NCBI RefSeq assembly: GCF_002356315.1
Contig: NZ_AP018164.1
Coordinates: 558,001 to 622,000, forward strand
Source: Mycobacterium shigaense
GTDB taxonomy: Bacteria > Actinomycetota > Actinomycetes > Mycobacteriales > Mycobacteriaceae
Direction: 5' to 3'
DNA: 64,000 bases
In this document: piece by piece, positions 1 through 10,294 of the stretch
Numbering within the stretch: position 1 is the first letter of the stretch
Layout: every line of letters begins with the position of its first letter
Notes under the pieces: generated by a model
Told to the model about the DNA's origin: nothing
The model's input: the letters and a program-made list of their open reading frames with translations, nothing else
Database searches by the model: none
Position numbers and translations under genes: made by a program

Positions 1-1
1 C

Positions 2-76
2 ATCGGCGACACCGGCATCGAGCTGTTCGGCGACGACGCCGTATGGCAGAACTGGCTGAATCGCACGCCTCTCTAG
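2..76 (+). CDS. C-terminal end of an upstream gene (partial, possibly Rv0332-like)
   Basis: The first 25 codons of the window are open in one frame and end at TAG (74-76), giving a tail that finishes WQNWLNRTPL. The gene starts before the window. A GD...W...WL...T ending is seen in mycothiol-dependent maleylpyruvate isomerase (DinB-like) proteins, and in M. tuberculosis a protein of that type (Rv0332) precedes the next gene. The assignment is inference from position and a very short stretch. Confidence 0.45.
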   Translation: MGDTGIELFGDDAVWQNWLNRTPL

Positions 77-129
77 CCAGCGCAGGGGAAACGGCATGCT
101 GGGAAGGGTCACACGGTAACTTTCAGATC

Positions 130-492
130 ATGACCACATCGGAGATCGCCACCGTGTTGGCTTGGCACGACGCGCTCAACGCCGCTGACATCGAGACCTT
201 GGAGGCCTTGTCCAGCGACGACATCGACATCAGCGATGCACACGGCGCCCAGCAAGGCCACCAGGCGCTGCGCCGGTGGGCCGCCTCCCACCCGGTGGCC
301 GCCGAACTCGGCCAGATGTACGTGCACGACGGCGTGGTGGTCGTCGAGCAGAAGGGCGGTTCCGACGATCCCGGGACGGCCGCGCTGGCGTTCCGGGTGG
401 TGCACGACCGCGTCGCCTCCGTCTTCCGGCACGAGGATCTGGCGTCGGCGCTGGCGGCCACCGAACTCACCGAGGCCGACCTCGTCACCTAG
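130..492 (+). CDS. NTF2/SnoaL-like small protein (Rv0333-like)
   Basis: A 120-residue protein. The ATG at 130 is preferred over an in-frame start at 43 because the latter would overlap the upstream gene's coding end and add residues unlike the rest. The opening helix ([18 protein letters not shown]) followed by alternating strands ([31 protein letters not shown]) is the usual layout of the NTF2/SnoaL cone fold. I see no catalytic signature, so function is unknown. It lies 17 bases before rmlA on the same strand and is probably co-transcribed with it; the corresponding M. tuberculosis gene has the same place. Confidence 0.75.
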   Translation: MTTSEIATVLAWHDALNAADIETLEALSSDDIDISDAHGAQQGHQALRRWAASHPVAAELGQMYVHDGVVVVEQKGGSDDPGTAALAFRVVHDRVASVFRHEDLASALAATELTEADLVT

Positions 493-509
493 GCATAGGA
501 GCCACACCC

Positions 510-1376
<867 letters not shown>

Positions 1377-2629
1377 CCCCGCCGGGTTTGGCGAGCACGG
1401 CGGCTATCCCCGTCGTCAACGGCACCGACAGAGCCAACCCGATGCCGCCCACCGCCGAGCGGACGATCTCGATGGCCACGCTCTCGCTCATCAACACATC
1501 GCCCAGCGAGCGGTTGGCGACGCTGAACAGCAACAGCAGCGGCAGCGAACTGCCCGCGTAGGCCAGCACCAGCGTGTAGACGGTGCTGGCGATGTGGTCG
1601 CGCCCGACCCGGATCGCGCTGACGAAGATGGCGCGCCGCGACGTGTCGGCGCCGACATGGGCCAGCTCGAAGACGGTCGACGCCTGCGTCACGGTCACGT
1701 CGTTGAGCACTCCGAGCGAGCCGATGATGAAGCCGGCCAGCAGCAGGCCGCTGATCGACACGCTGCCCAGGTATGCGCTGACCGTGGAGTTCTGCTCATC
1801 GGCGAGCCCGGTGAGATGAGTCAATTCGATTGCCGTCCAAGACAAGAGGGCTGCCAGTAGCAGCGATGACAACGTCCCGAGCAGGGCGGCGCTGGTCCGC
1901 AGGCTGACGCCGTGTGCCAGATAGATCACCGCATACAAGATCGCCGCCGACGCCACCAGTGCCACCGGGACCGCTGGGGCGCCCTCGCGCAGGGCCGGCA
2001 GCAGGAACACCACCAGCACCGCGAACGACACCAGGATGCCGACCAGCGCCAGCAACCCGCGCCAGCGGGCGACGGCCACGATCACGACGGCGAACACGAT
2101 GGCGATCGCGACCAGCGACCAGCCACGCTCGAAGTCGTAGAACGCATAACTCGTGCCGCCCTCGGCGTCGACCTGCCGCGAGACGCGGATGTGGTCGCCC
2201 ACCGCGAAATGTGGCTGGCCGGGTCCGGGGGAGGACTCCAGCAATGTGTTCGCGCCGGCGTTCGGCCCAGAGTCGATCGCGACCAGGGTCAGGATGCATC
2301 GTCCCGAGCCGGGCATGCCCGGCTGCGGCGCGTTGGTCAGCACCTGGTTGGCCGACGGGCTGCCGCAGTCGCCCAGCCCGCTGGACAGCACGTGCCCGCG
2401 CTGGGTGCTCACGGCCCCGCCGACGGCGTTCTGCAACGGCATCGGGATGTCGACGTGCTGGCGGCTCGGCCAGAGCAGCGCCGCGCCGGCGATCACGGCC
2501 ACCCCGATCGCGACCAACAGCCCGACGACGATCTTGGCGGGCAGCGGTCCCAGCGGGGACGGGCCGGACGACAAGTTGTGCGAGTGTGCGTGGGTCACCC
2601 GCTCCACCGTAGAGGCGGAGCCTTGCCGC

Positions 2630-3892
2630 TTACTGTCGGTAGCCGGTCAGGAAGTTGCCCAGCCGGTCGATCGCGGCCGACAGGTCGCGCGCCCAGGGCA
2701 GCGTCACGAGGCGCAGGTGGTCCGGGGCGGGCCAGTTGAAGCCGGTGCCCTGGGTGACCAGAATCTTCTCCTGTAGCAGCAGGTCGAGGACGAGCTGCTC
2801 GTCGTCCTCGATGTCGTAGACCTCGGGATCCAACCGCGGGAAGGCGTAGAGCGCGCCGTCCGGCTTGACGCAGGACACCCCAGGAATCGCGTTGAGCTTG
2901 GTCCAGGCGATGTCGCGCTGCTCGAGCAGCCGGCCGCCGGGCAGGACCAGGTCTTCAATGCTCTGATGGCCGCCCAGGGCCACCTGGATCGCATGCTGCG
3001 CCGGGACGTTGGGGCACAGCCGCATGTTGGCCAGCAGGTTGATGCCCTCGATGAAGCTGCCGGCGTGGTCCTTGGGGCCGGTGATCGCCAGCCAGCCCGC
3101 GCGGTAGCCGGCGACGCGGTAGGCCTTCGACAGGCCGTTGAAGGTCAGACACAACATGTCGGGCGCCAGGCTCGCCAGGCTGATGTGCTTGGCCTCGCCG
3201 TAGAGGATCTTGTCGTAGATCTCGTCGGCCAGCAGCAGCAGCTGATGCTTGCGTGCCAGATCGACCATTTGCGTGAGGATTTCGCGGCTGTACACGGCGC
3301 CGGTGGGGTTGTTCGGGTTGATCACCACCAGCGCCTTGGTGCGCTCGGTGATCTTGGATTCCAAATCGGCGATGTCCGGCTGCCAACCCTGCGTCTCGTC
3401 GCACAGGTAGTGCACCGGAGTGCCGCCCGCCAGCGAGGTCGATGCCGTCCACAGCGGGTAGTCCGGGGAGGGGATCAGGACCTGATCGCCGTTGTCCAGC
3501 AGTGCCTGCAGCGTCATCGTGATCAGCTCGGAGACGCCGTTGCCCAGGTAGACGTCGTCGACGTCGAATCGCGGGAAGCCCTCGACCAGCTCGTAGCGGG
3601 TGACCACCGCTCGCCGGGCCGGCAGGATGCCCTGGGAGTCCGAGTAGCCCTGCGCATAGGGCAGCGCCTGGATCATGTCGCGCATGATCACGTCGGGCGC
3701 CTCGAAGCCGAACGGCGCCGGGTTGCCGATGTTCAGTTTGAGGATGCGGTGCCCCTCGGCCTCCAGGCGCGCGGCGTGCTGGTGCACCGGGCCGCGGATC
3801 TCGTACAGAACGTCCTGAAGCTTGGACGACTGCGCGAACGTCCGCTGCCGGTGATGGCCGGTCAGGTGCGCGGGCAGCTGGTGAGTGGTCAC
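2630..3892 (-). CDS. aspC: PLP-dependent aminotransferase (AspC/AlaA-like)
   Basis: A 420-residue class I/II aminotransferase of fold type I, matching M. tuberculosis Rv0337c in place and strand. The schiff-base lysine is in FNGLSKAYRVAGYRAGW; the substrate/PLP motifs NPNNPTGAVYS and the Asp/Tyr motif LLADEIYDKILY are present. The family transfers amino groups between L-amino acids and 2-oxoglutarate or pyruvate. Although named aspC, the NIGNPAPFGFEAPD opening is closer to AlaA-type alanine aminotransferases, so substrate choice is uncertain. The GTG start sits 57 bases from the stop of the Fe-S reductase gene upstream on the same strand. Confidence 0.94.
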   Translation of the reverse strand: MTTHQLPAHLTGHHRQRTFAQSSKLQDVLYEIRGPVHQHAARLEAEGHRILKLNIGNPAPFGFEAPDVIMRDMIQALPYAQGYSDSQGILPARRAVVTRYELVEGFPRFDVDDVYLGNGVSELITMTLQALLDNGDQVLIPSPDYPLWTASTSLAGGTPVHYLCDETQGWQPDIADLESKITERTKALVVINPNNPTGAVYSREILTQMVDLARKHQLLLLADEIYDKILYGEAKHISLASLAPDMLCLTFNGLSKAYRVAGYRAGWLAITGPKDHAGSFIEGINLLANMRLCPNVPAQHAIQVALGGHQSIEDLVLPGGRLLEQRDIAWTKLNAIPGVSCVKPDGALYAFPRLDPEVYDIEDDEQLVLDLLLQEKILVTQGTGFNWPAPDHLRLVTLPWARDLSAAIDRLGNFLTGYRQ

Positions 3893-3949
3893 GTCACCTA
3901 TGGTGCCACTGTTGTCCAGCGAGATTTGCTGACAGAACCCAATCTGTGA

Positions 3950-6823
3950 TCAACGCTTGCCCGGCGGGCGCGCGCCGCGCGCGATCCCCAGGCCCTTCAC
4001 GGGCGGCTGCTCGGCGGCCCCGTTGCCGCCGGATTGCTCCTTCGACTCCGGTTTCGCCTCGGCTTCCGGTTTCGCTTCCGGTTGCTCGGCGGACGGGGCC
4101 GCGGGGGCTTCGGCCTTAGCTGCGGGCGCGGCGGGGGTCGCCTTCTTGGCGCCGGGGCGCTTGGCCCCGGCGGTGATGCCCAGCCCCTTGACCGGCGCGG
4201 CGGGCGTGGCCGGTGCGCCGGCCGTCTTCGGTGTCTCCGCCTCGGTCGCGGGGGCCTGCGCGGGCGCTGCCGGTGCCGCCTTCTTGGCGCCGGGCCGCTT
4301 GGCGCCGCCGGCGATGCCGAGGCCTTTCACCGGCGCGGCCGGCGCCTTGGCTTCGCCGGCGTCCGCGGTCTCGGCGGCGGGTTCGGCCGCCTTCTTGGCA
4401 CCCGGCTTCCTGGCGCCACCGGCGATCCCCAGCCCCTTGACGGGGGCGGCGGTCGCCGCGGGCTGCGCGGGAGCCTCCTCGGCTTCTTCCGCGGCCGCCT
4501 CGACGGGTGCCTCCGCGGTTGCCGTCGCGACCGCAGCCTTCGGCGTGGCCTCTTCGGCCTTGGCGGCCCGCTGTTCGGCTTCCTTTGCGGCCGCGCCCTT
4601 TTCGGGCAGCGTCGCCTTGTCGTAGTCGAGGGACGCGAGCAGGACCTGCGACACGTCGAGCACCTCGGCGGTGTGGCCGGCCTCCTCGGACCGGTCGTTG
4701 ACGCCGTCGGTGACCATCACCCGGCAGAACGGGCAGCCGGTGGCGATGGTCGCGGCGTTGGTGGCCAGCGCTTCGTCCACCCGTTCGTGGTTGATCCGCT
4801 TGCCGATGTGCTCTTCCATCCACATCCGGGCGCCGCCAGCGCCGCAGCAGAAGCTGCGCTCGGCGTGTCGCGGCATCTCGGTGAGCCTGGCCCCCGTGGC
4901 GCCGATCAGCTCACGCGGCGCCTCGTACACCTTGTTGTGCCGGCCCAGGTAACACGGGTCGTGGTAGGTGATGTCCTGCGAGACCGACGTGACCGGCACC
5001 AGCTTCTTGTCGCGCACCAGCCGGTTCAGCAGCTGGGTGTGGTGCAGCACCGAGTAGCTGGCGCCCAATTGCCGGTATTCGCGGCCCAGCGTGTTGAAGC
5101 AGTGCGGGCAGCTGACCACGATCTTGCGGTCGACGGTCTCGACGCCCTCGAACAGCCCGTCCAACGTCTCGACGGCCTGGGCGGCCAGTTGCTGGAACAG
5201 GAACTCGTTGCCCGAGCGGCGGGCCGAGTCGCCGTTACAGGATTCGCCGGTGCCCAGCACCAGGAACTTCACCCCGGCCACGGCGAGCAGTTCGGCAACG
5301 GCCTTGGTGGTCTTCTTGGCTTTGTCGTCGTAGGCGCCCGCGCAGCCCACCCAGAACAGGTACTCGAAGCCGTCGAAGCTGTCGACGTCCTCGCCGTAGA
5401 CCGGGACGTCGAAGTCGACCTCACTGATCCAGTTGGTTCGGTCGGCCGCGTTCTGCCCCCACGGGTTGCCCTTGGTTTCCAGATTCTTGAACAGCGTGGA
5501 CAGCTCGGTGGGGAACTCCGACTCCATCATCACCTGGTAGCGGCGCATATCGATGATGTGGTCGACGTGTTCGATGTCCACCGGGCACTGCTCCACGCAG
5601 GCGCCGCAGGACACGCAGGACCACAGCACGTCGGGATCGATGACGCCGCCCTGCTCGGCCGTGCCGACCAGCGGGCGGGTCGCCTGGGCCGGCCCGGACC
5701 CGGTGATCCGGCCGAAGCCCGACTCCGGCACATGGTGCTCCTCGGCGTGCTTTTCGCCGGCCAAGTCCTCGGCGACCCCGCCCTCAGGGGTGCTCTCCAG
5801 CGGAGTTTCCTTGTCGCCCAGGATGTATGGCGCCTTGGCCATCCAGTGGTCGCGCAGGTCCATGATGACGAGCTTGGGCGACAGCGGCTTGCCGGTGTTC
5901 CATGCGGGGCATTGCGACTGGCAGCGCCCGCACTCGGTGCAGGTGGCGAAGTCGAGCATGCCCTTCCAGCTGAAGTCCTCGATCTTGCCGCGGCCGAACA
6001 CGGCGTCGTCGGCGGGATCTTCGAAATCGATCGGCTTACCGCCGGACTCGACCGGCAGCAGCGGGCCCAGGCCGTCGGGCAGCCGCTTGAACGTGACGTT
6101 GATGGGCGCCAGGAAGATGTGCAGGTGCTTGGAGTGCAGCACGATCAGCAGGAAGATCAGCGCCACGGCGATGTGGGCGAGCAGCGCGAAGGTTTCGATC
6201 CACTCGTTGGCGGTGGTGCCCAGCGGCTGCATCAGCGCGCCCATGGCGTGCGAGAAGAACGCGCCTTTGCCGTACTGGAAGTTTCCGGTGACCACCGACG
6301 CGCCGCGGAAGATCGCGAAGCTGATGATGACCAGGGAGATCATGAACAGGATCAGCCAGGCGCCACCGGTGTGCGAACCGTAGAAGCGGGATTGGCGACC
6401 GTATTCCTTCGGCTCGCTGCGCAACCGGATGATCGCGAAGGTGATGATGCCGGCCAGCACGGCCAGGGCGATGAAGTCCTGCAGGAAACCCAGCGCGTCC
6501 CAGCGGCCGACGATCGGGATGTGGAAGTTGGGCTGGAACAGGGTGCCGTATGCCTCGATGTAGACCGTGATGAGGATGAAGAAGCCCCACATGGTGAAGA
6601 AGTGGGCGAGGCCGGGCACCGACCACTTCAGCAGCTTGCGCTGACCGAATACCTCGGAGACCTGCGCCCAAATCCGGGCGCCGACGTCGTCGGTCCGTCC
6701 GCTTGCCGGCTGGCCGGACATGACCAGCCGGTACAGCCACCAGACCCGCTTCAGTGCCAACAAGACCACGACCGCGGTCAAGCCGAGCCCCAACACCAGT
6801 CTGATGAGCGTCTGCGTGGTCAC
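3950..6823 (-). CDS. Membrane Fe-S-binding reductase with repetitive C-terminal tail (Rv0338c-like)
   Basis: A 957-residue membrane protein. Residues 1-240 hold about five transmembrane helices resembling the NarI-like cytochrome b part of heterodisulfide-reductase-type proteins. Two [4Fe-4S] ferredoxin motifs follow (CTECGRCQSQCP near 295-306, CVSCGACVEQCP near 403-414). Then come two CCG domains with cysteine motifs SCPHC...LG, HDPCYLGRHN, SFCCGAGGARMW and GCPFC. The probable role is electron transfer between a cytoplasmic or quinone donor and a disulfide or iron-sulfur acceptor; the substrate is unknown. Residues about 740-957 are Ala/Pro/Glu/Lys-rich with four copies of a PVKGLGI motif. 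The M. tuberculosis counterpart is shorter (882 residues as I recall), so the tail has probably grown. Confidence 0.92.
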   Translation of the reverse strand: MTTQTLIRLVLGLGLTAVVVLLALKRVWWLYRLVMSGQPASGRTDDVGARIWAQVSEVFGQRKLLKWSVPGLAHFFTMWGFFILITVYIEAYGTLFQPNFHIPIVGRWDALGFLQDFIALAVLAGIITFAIIRLRSEPKEYGRQSRFYGSHTGGAWLILFMISLVIISFAIFRGASVVTGNFQYGKGAFFSHAMGALMQPLGTTANEWIETFALLAHIAVALIFLLIVLHSKHLHIFLAPINVTFKRLPDGLGPLLPVESGGKPIDFEDPADDAVFGRGKIEDFSWKGMLDFATCTECGRCQSQCPAWNTGKPLSPKLVIMDLRDHWMAKAPYILGDKETPLESTPEGGVAEDLAGEKHAEEHHVPESGFGRITGSGPAQATRPLVGTAEQGGVIDPDVLWSCVSCGACVEQCPVDIEHVDHIIDMRRYQVMMESEFPTELSTLFKNLETKGNPWGQNAADRTNWISEVDFDVPVYGEDVDSFDGFEYLFWVGCAGAYDDKAKKTTKAVAELLAVAGVKFLVLGTGESCNGDSARRSGNEFLFQQLAAQAVETLDGLFEGVETVDRKIVVSCPHCFNTLGREYRQLGASYSVLHHTQLLNRLVRDKKLVPVTSVSQDITYHDPCYLGRHNKVYEAPRELIGATGARLTEMPRHAERSFCCGAGGARMWMEEHIGKRINHERVDEALATNAATIATGCPFCRVMVTDGVNDRSEEAGHTAEVLDVSQVLLASLDYDKATLPEKGAAAKEAEQRAAKAEEATPKAAVATATAEAPVEAAAEEAEEAPAQPAATAAPVKGLGIAGGARKPGAKKAAEPAAETADAGEAKAPAAPVKGLGIAGGAKRPGAKKAAPAAPAQAPATEAETPKTAGAPATPAAPVKGLGITAGAKRPGAKKATPAAPAAKAEAPAAPSAEQPEAKPEAEAKPESKEQSGGNGAAEQPPVKGLGIARGARPPGKR
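3953..4444 (-). repeat. Four-copy PVKGLGI...PGAKKA protein repeat in the reductase tail
   Basis: Four units begin at residues 794, 831, 877 and 941 of the protein. The first reads PVKGLGIAGGARKPGAKKA, the last PVKGLGIARGARPPGKR. Units are separated by Ala/Pro/Glu linkers of about 18-46 residues. The module is basic and Gly-rich while the linkers are acidic, so it looks like a set of short docking or nucleic-acid/lipid-contacting motifs on a flexible arm. Function is not known. Confidence 0.85.
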
Positions 6824-6925
6824 AGCAGGTCTCTCCCCAATGCGTCGTCACGGAACGAAAATTCGTTCGATCTTTGCCCTGCTCATAGTGACATCTGTGC
6901 GGCTTAGGACGCGAGAAAGGCTGCC

Positions 6926-9349
6926 CTAACTGCCGGGCTCCAGCATGGCGCGCAGCATCGACAGCATCTCCGATCGAGACCCGGCCCCGAGCCGCCGCCG
7001 GATCCGGGCGACGTGGTGCTCGACGGTCTTCGCCGAGATGAACAGCTGCGCGCCGATGTCCCGATACGGCATGCCCAGCAGCAGCAGCTCGGCGACTTCG
7101 CGTTCGCGATCCGACAGCGGCGACCCGGCCGGCGGCTGGTGCGAAGCCGCCGCCGTGGCACCCTGCGGCTCGTCCCCGGGCGGCTCGACGGGAAGGTCGC
7201 CGGGCGCCGCCCCCAACTTGAGATCGCGGGCCAGTTGCAGCATGGCGCCCGACACCCGCCCGTCCGACGTCTGCAGGGCGGCCTGACCGGCCAGCCGGGT
7301 CGCGTCGGAGGTGAGTCCGACCTGCGACAGCGCCCGGGCCGCCGCGGTGACCTCGTCGTCGTTGACCTGGTCGCCCAGCACCCGCAGCCAGGTCCGGCCG
7401 GCCGCGGACAGCGCCCGCGCCAGGCTGCTATCACCCGCCGCCGCGGCCAGGGCTTGCCCGTGCGGCGCGACGGATTCCGGCGAGTTGGCCAGGATGCTCG
7501 CGTGCACCCCCGACCAGTGCAGCGGTATCGACCACAAGGCCGGGCTGCCCAGCGATTCCAGCAACCCGAAGGCGTGGTCCAGGTGGTGGCGCAGCTGGTC
7601 GGCCCGCCGCATCCGGGCGCCTGCGACCCACAGCTCGCCCAGGGGCAGCAGCGCGCACAGGTCGATGGAGTACTCGGCGAGCACGTCCATGGCCGCGTAC
7701 CAGTACTTCTGTAGGGCGCCGGCGTCGCCGCTGCGACGCGCGATCGCGGTCTGCAGCGCCGCCGCCCATAACGCGTCGCGCGGGTGCAGGTCGGCGGTGC
7801 CGACGGCGCCGGCGTCCGCGCTGGCCGACGGCAGTTGCCCGTCGTGCATCTTGATCCAGCCGGACAACAGGATGTGCCGGGCATCGAAGAGCGCGACACC
7901 GCGGGCCCGCAGGGCGCGGCCGATCACGCTGCGGGCCCGGACCGGATCGCCGGCGTGGATCGCGGCCAGGGTGACCAGCGCGGCCGGGCTGTCCGGGAGC
8001 GCGTGCGGCATCGGCTGGTCGGCCGCGATCGCCTGGCCGAGGCGTGCCATTGCCGCCGGGTAGGGCCGATCCATCGTCAGCAGCAGGCCCTCGGCGAGAG
8101 CGCGCGAGGTGCGTGCGGCGGTGGTCGGCGGATCGGCGTTCGCCGGCTCCAGGGCGGCGCGGGCGGCCGCCAGGTCGCCGGTCGCGGCGAAGGTGACGGC
8201 CGCGGCCGCGCCGACGATCGCGTCTGGGTGCGGGCCCAGCCAGCCGAACAATTCTGCGGCCTGGCTCGCGGCGCCGTCGTGGGCGGCGACGCTGGCAGCG
8301 ACGCGCACCGCGGCGGCGCGCTCCGCGAAATCGCTGGAGCCGAGCAGCCTGTCGGTCAACGCCGCCGCGGCCGCGCAGTCTCCGGCGAGCGCCAGGGCGT
8401 CGGCGAGGTGCGCGGTCAGGCCTTCGGCGCCGGCATCGACCGCGGCCCGGTACAGCCGCGCGGCCCGGGCATCCTCGCCGCCCGCGGCTGCGGCGTGTCC
8501 GGCGAGGATGCCGGCCAGCCGCTCGTCGCGCAGGCCGTGTTCGGCGAGCCGCAGCGCGAGGCCGGGCGACATGGCCGAGAGGTCGAGCTGTGAGCGCACC
8601 AACGCGGTCTCGACGTCGCGGTGGTGGGCGTTGCCGGCGAGCTGGGCGAGCGCCCCGTGCAGCAGGTGCAGGAATTCCGGGCCGTGTGAAGGCTCGGCGA
8701 GCCCCGCGGCGCGAGCTCGGTCGACCCACTGGTGTGCCTGCGTCGCCGAGACGCCCAGCGCGGCGGCCACGTCGGCGGCGCCGAGCTCGTGGCTGAGCGA
8801 CATCAGCAGCAGGGTGTCCAGCGTGCGGTCGTCGAGCCGCCGCAGGCGTTCGATCAGCGCGAACCTCGCTGCCTGCGCCGGGGGTGTCGCCACGTCGGCG
8901 GTCGCGTGCACCAGGAACGGGACGCCCCCGGTGCAGTCCCGGAGTTGCCCGGTGACCGGCAGCGGACCCAGCGCGATGCGCGGCCGCTCGCGTTCGATGG
9001 CCACGGCCAGGTCCCGAAGCTGCTCCCGGGGCTCGGCGGCCACCACGACGGTCGCCCCGGCGTCGGCGACGCGCTCGGCCAGCGCGCGCAAGTCGGGCTC
9101 GCTCAGCAGGTGGGCGTCGTCGACGGCCACCGCCGCGTCGGGGGGATCGCCCGCCCGGGGCGGACGTGCGAGGACCGTGAGCCCGGCCGCGCGCAGTACC
9201 TCGCGCGCGGCCGCCAGAGCGGTGCTCTTGCCCGTGCCGATACCGCCGGTGATCAGGACTTTCGCCGGGATTGCCGCGACCGCGCGGACGGCCTCCCGAG
9301 TGCCCGGTAACGCCTCGGCAGACGGCTCGGAAATCGGGCGGCTCGCCAC
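6926..9349 (-). CDS. iniR: STAND/MalT-type LuxR-family regulator of the ini locus (Rv0339c-like)
   Basis: An 807-residue regulator. Residues 35-42 are a Walker A loop (GGIGTGKS), a Walker B-like AVAVDDAHLL follows, the middle is Ala-rich helical repeat, and the C-terminus is a LuxR helix-turn-helix (LSDREREVAELLLLGMPYRD... KTVEHHVARIRRRLG). This is the MalT-like STAND plan: ATP-dependent oligomerisation, ligand sensing by helical repeats, DNA binding at the end. It is divergent from the Rv0340-like gene, and CCCCTAA motifs lie 17 bases from its GTG start. The M. tuberculosis counterpart is, as I recall, IniR, an activator of iniBAC that senses free trehalose; that role here is inferred from position and architecture. 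Confidence 0.88.
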   Translation of the reverse strand: MASRPISEPSAEALPGTREAVRAVAAIPAKVLITGGIGTGKSTALAAAREVLRAAGLTVLARPPRAGDPPDAAVAVDDAHLLSEPDLRALAERVADAGATVVVAAEPREQLRDLAVAIERERPRIALGPLPVTGQLRDCTGGVPFLVHATADVATPPAQAARFALIERLRRLDDRTLDTLLLMSLSHELGAADVAAALGVSATQAHQWVDRARAAGLAEPSHGPEFLHLLHGALAQLAGNAHHRDVETALVRSQLDLSAMSPGLALRLAEHGLRDERLAGILAGHAAAAGGEDARAARLYRAAVDAGAEGLTAHLADALALAGDCAAAAALTDRLLGSSDFAERAAAVRVAASVAAHDGAASQAAELFGWLGPHPDAIVGAAAAVTFAATGDLAAARAALEPANADPPTTAARTSRALAEGLLLTMDRPYPAAMARLGQAIAADQPMPHALPDSPAALVTLAAIHAGDPVRARSVIGRALRARGVALFDARHILLSGWIKMHDGQLPSASADAGAVGTADLHPRDALWAAALQTAIARRSGDAGALQKYWYAAMDVLAEYSIDLCALLPLGELWVAGARMRRADQLRHHLDHAFGLLESLGSPALWSIPLHWSGVHASILANSPESVAPHGQALAAAAGDSSLARALSAAGRTWLRVLGDQVNDDEVTAAARALSQVGLTSDATRLAGQAALQTSDGRVSGAMLQLARDLKLGAAPGDLPVEPPGDEPQGATAAASHQPPAGSPLSDREREVAELLLLGMPYRDIGAQLFISAKTVEHHVARIRRRLGAGSRSEMLSMLRAMLEPGS

Positions 9350-9365
9350 CCCCGTAACGCTACCG

Positions 9366-9392
9366 TTCCCCTAATGGGGCATCCCCTAATGG
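9366..9392. promoter_or_regulatory. CCCCTAA direct repeats between iniR and the Rv0340-like gene
   Basis: TTCCCCTAATGG (9366-9377) and ATCCCCTAATGG (9381-9392) are two near-identical 12-base elements spaced 15 bases apart. They sit in the divergent region and match elements upstream of iniB, so they are candidate binding sites for the adjacent STAND regulator. Confidence 0.55.
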
Positions 9393-9519
9393 CGCGGCGA
9401 GTCCGGTGGGTTTCGCACCGATCTCACGGGCGGCCGCAGCCGATAGCATCGTGATAGTCGCCTGGGGCTTCGCGCGGGGCCCGGACGTGGCCGCACCGGC
9501 GACGCGAGGAGGTGTGCGG

Positions 9520-10059
9520 GTGGCAAACTCGTTGCTCGATTTCGTCATCGCGCTGGTGCGCGACCCCGATGCCGCGGCGCGCTACGCCGCGAACCCCGCG
9601 CAGTCGATCGCCGACGCTCACCTTACCAATGTGACCAGCGCCGACGTCAACAATCTGATCCCGATGGTGTCCGATTCGCTGTCGATGTCCGGCTCCGGAA
9701 TCGCCGGCGCGGGAGCGCCGGTCGCCGACCACGGCAACGTGTGGGCGAGCGGTGCGGCCGCGGCCGCACTCGACGCATTCACGCCGCAGGTGCCCGCCGC
9801 GCCGACCGACCCGCACCCTTCTCAGGGCGGGGTGATCAGCCAACCGCCCACCCAGCCGCCTGCGCCGGCGGCGGGGTACCCGCACCCGCTGGACCTCGAG
9901 TCGCAGGGGCCATCCCCGCTGCTTACGGGCGCGGATGTGTCCGATCCCGCAGTGCATCACGGCGGGCTGCCGGCCGACGATCCGGGTATTTGGGCTCACC
10001 CGGGCCCGCGCCCGCATCCCGCCGACCCCGATCACCACGATTTCGGCATCCACGGCTGA
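9520..10059 (+). CDS. IniB-like N-domain protein (Rv0340-like)
   Basis: A 179-residue protein, the same length as M. tuberculosis Rv0340 as I recall. The GTG at 9520 is chosen because a strong GAGGAGG lies just upstream and because translation from there begins with an IniB-type N-terminal motif (MANSLLDFVIALVRDPDAAA). The first 50 residues resemble the start of IniB encoded next: L..F/Y I/V..L...P.AA..Y/F...P.Q..I/M.D..L.NV. The rest is Pro/His-rich with no recognised domain. It precedes iniB by 235 bases and is probably part of the same cell-wall stress response. No signal peptide is obvious. Confidence 0.85.
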   Translation: MANSLLDFVIALVRDPDAAARYAANPAQSIADAHLTNVTSADVNNLIPMVSDSLSMSGSGIAGAGAPVADHGNVWASGAAAAALDAFTPQVPAAPTDPHPSQGGVISQPPTQPPAPAAGYPHPLDLESQGPSPLLTGADVSDPAVHHGGLPADDPGIWAHPGPRPHPADPDHHDFGIHG

Positions 10060-10119
10060 ATCCATCTTCCGAATCACCTGCTGAAGTGCGCAAATGCCGC
10101 ACATCCGGGGGCGTTACGG

Positions 10120-10158
10120 ACCCCTAGGAACGGTCTGAAAATCCCCTAATCCCCTAAC
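10120..10158. promoter_or_regulatory. CCCCTAA repeats in the iniB promoter region
   Basis: The 235-base interval 10060-10294 before iniB holds ACCCCTAGG (10120-10128) and a tandem pair TCCCCTAA-TCCCCTAA (10142-10157). The motif is the one found in the iniR/Rv0340 divergent region. The iniB ribosome binding site GGAGGG is at 10281-10286. I could not place -35/-10 boxes with confidence. Confidence 0.55.
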
Positions 10159-10294
10159 CGGATGGCGCGGACGATCCCGGGGAGGTCCCGATCAGCTGGG
10201 GGATCGCGCCCCGATTCCACGGGACCGCGAGATCCATAGCGTAGGTAACGGACGCCGGTCAGCCCGGCGCGGGAGATTTCGGAGGGAACCGATC

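Noticed and set aside
4034..6907. A plus-strand open frame of 957 codons opposite the Fe-S reductase gene
   Set aside because: It is the mirror of a high-GC coding sequence; its translation is Arg/Gly/Asp low complexity with no domain, while the minus strand has clear Fe-S motifs.
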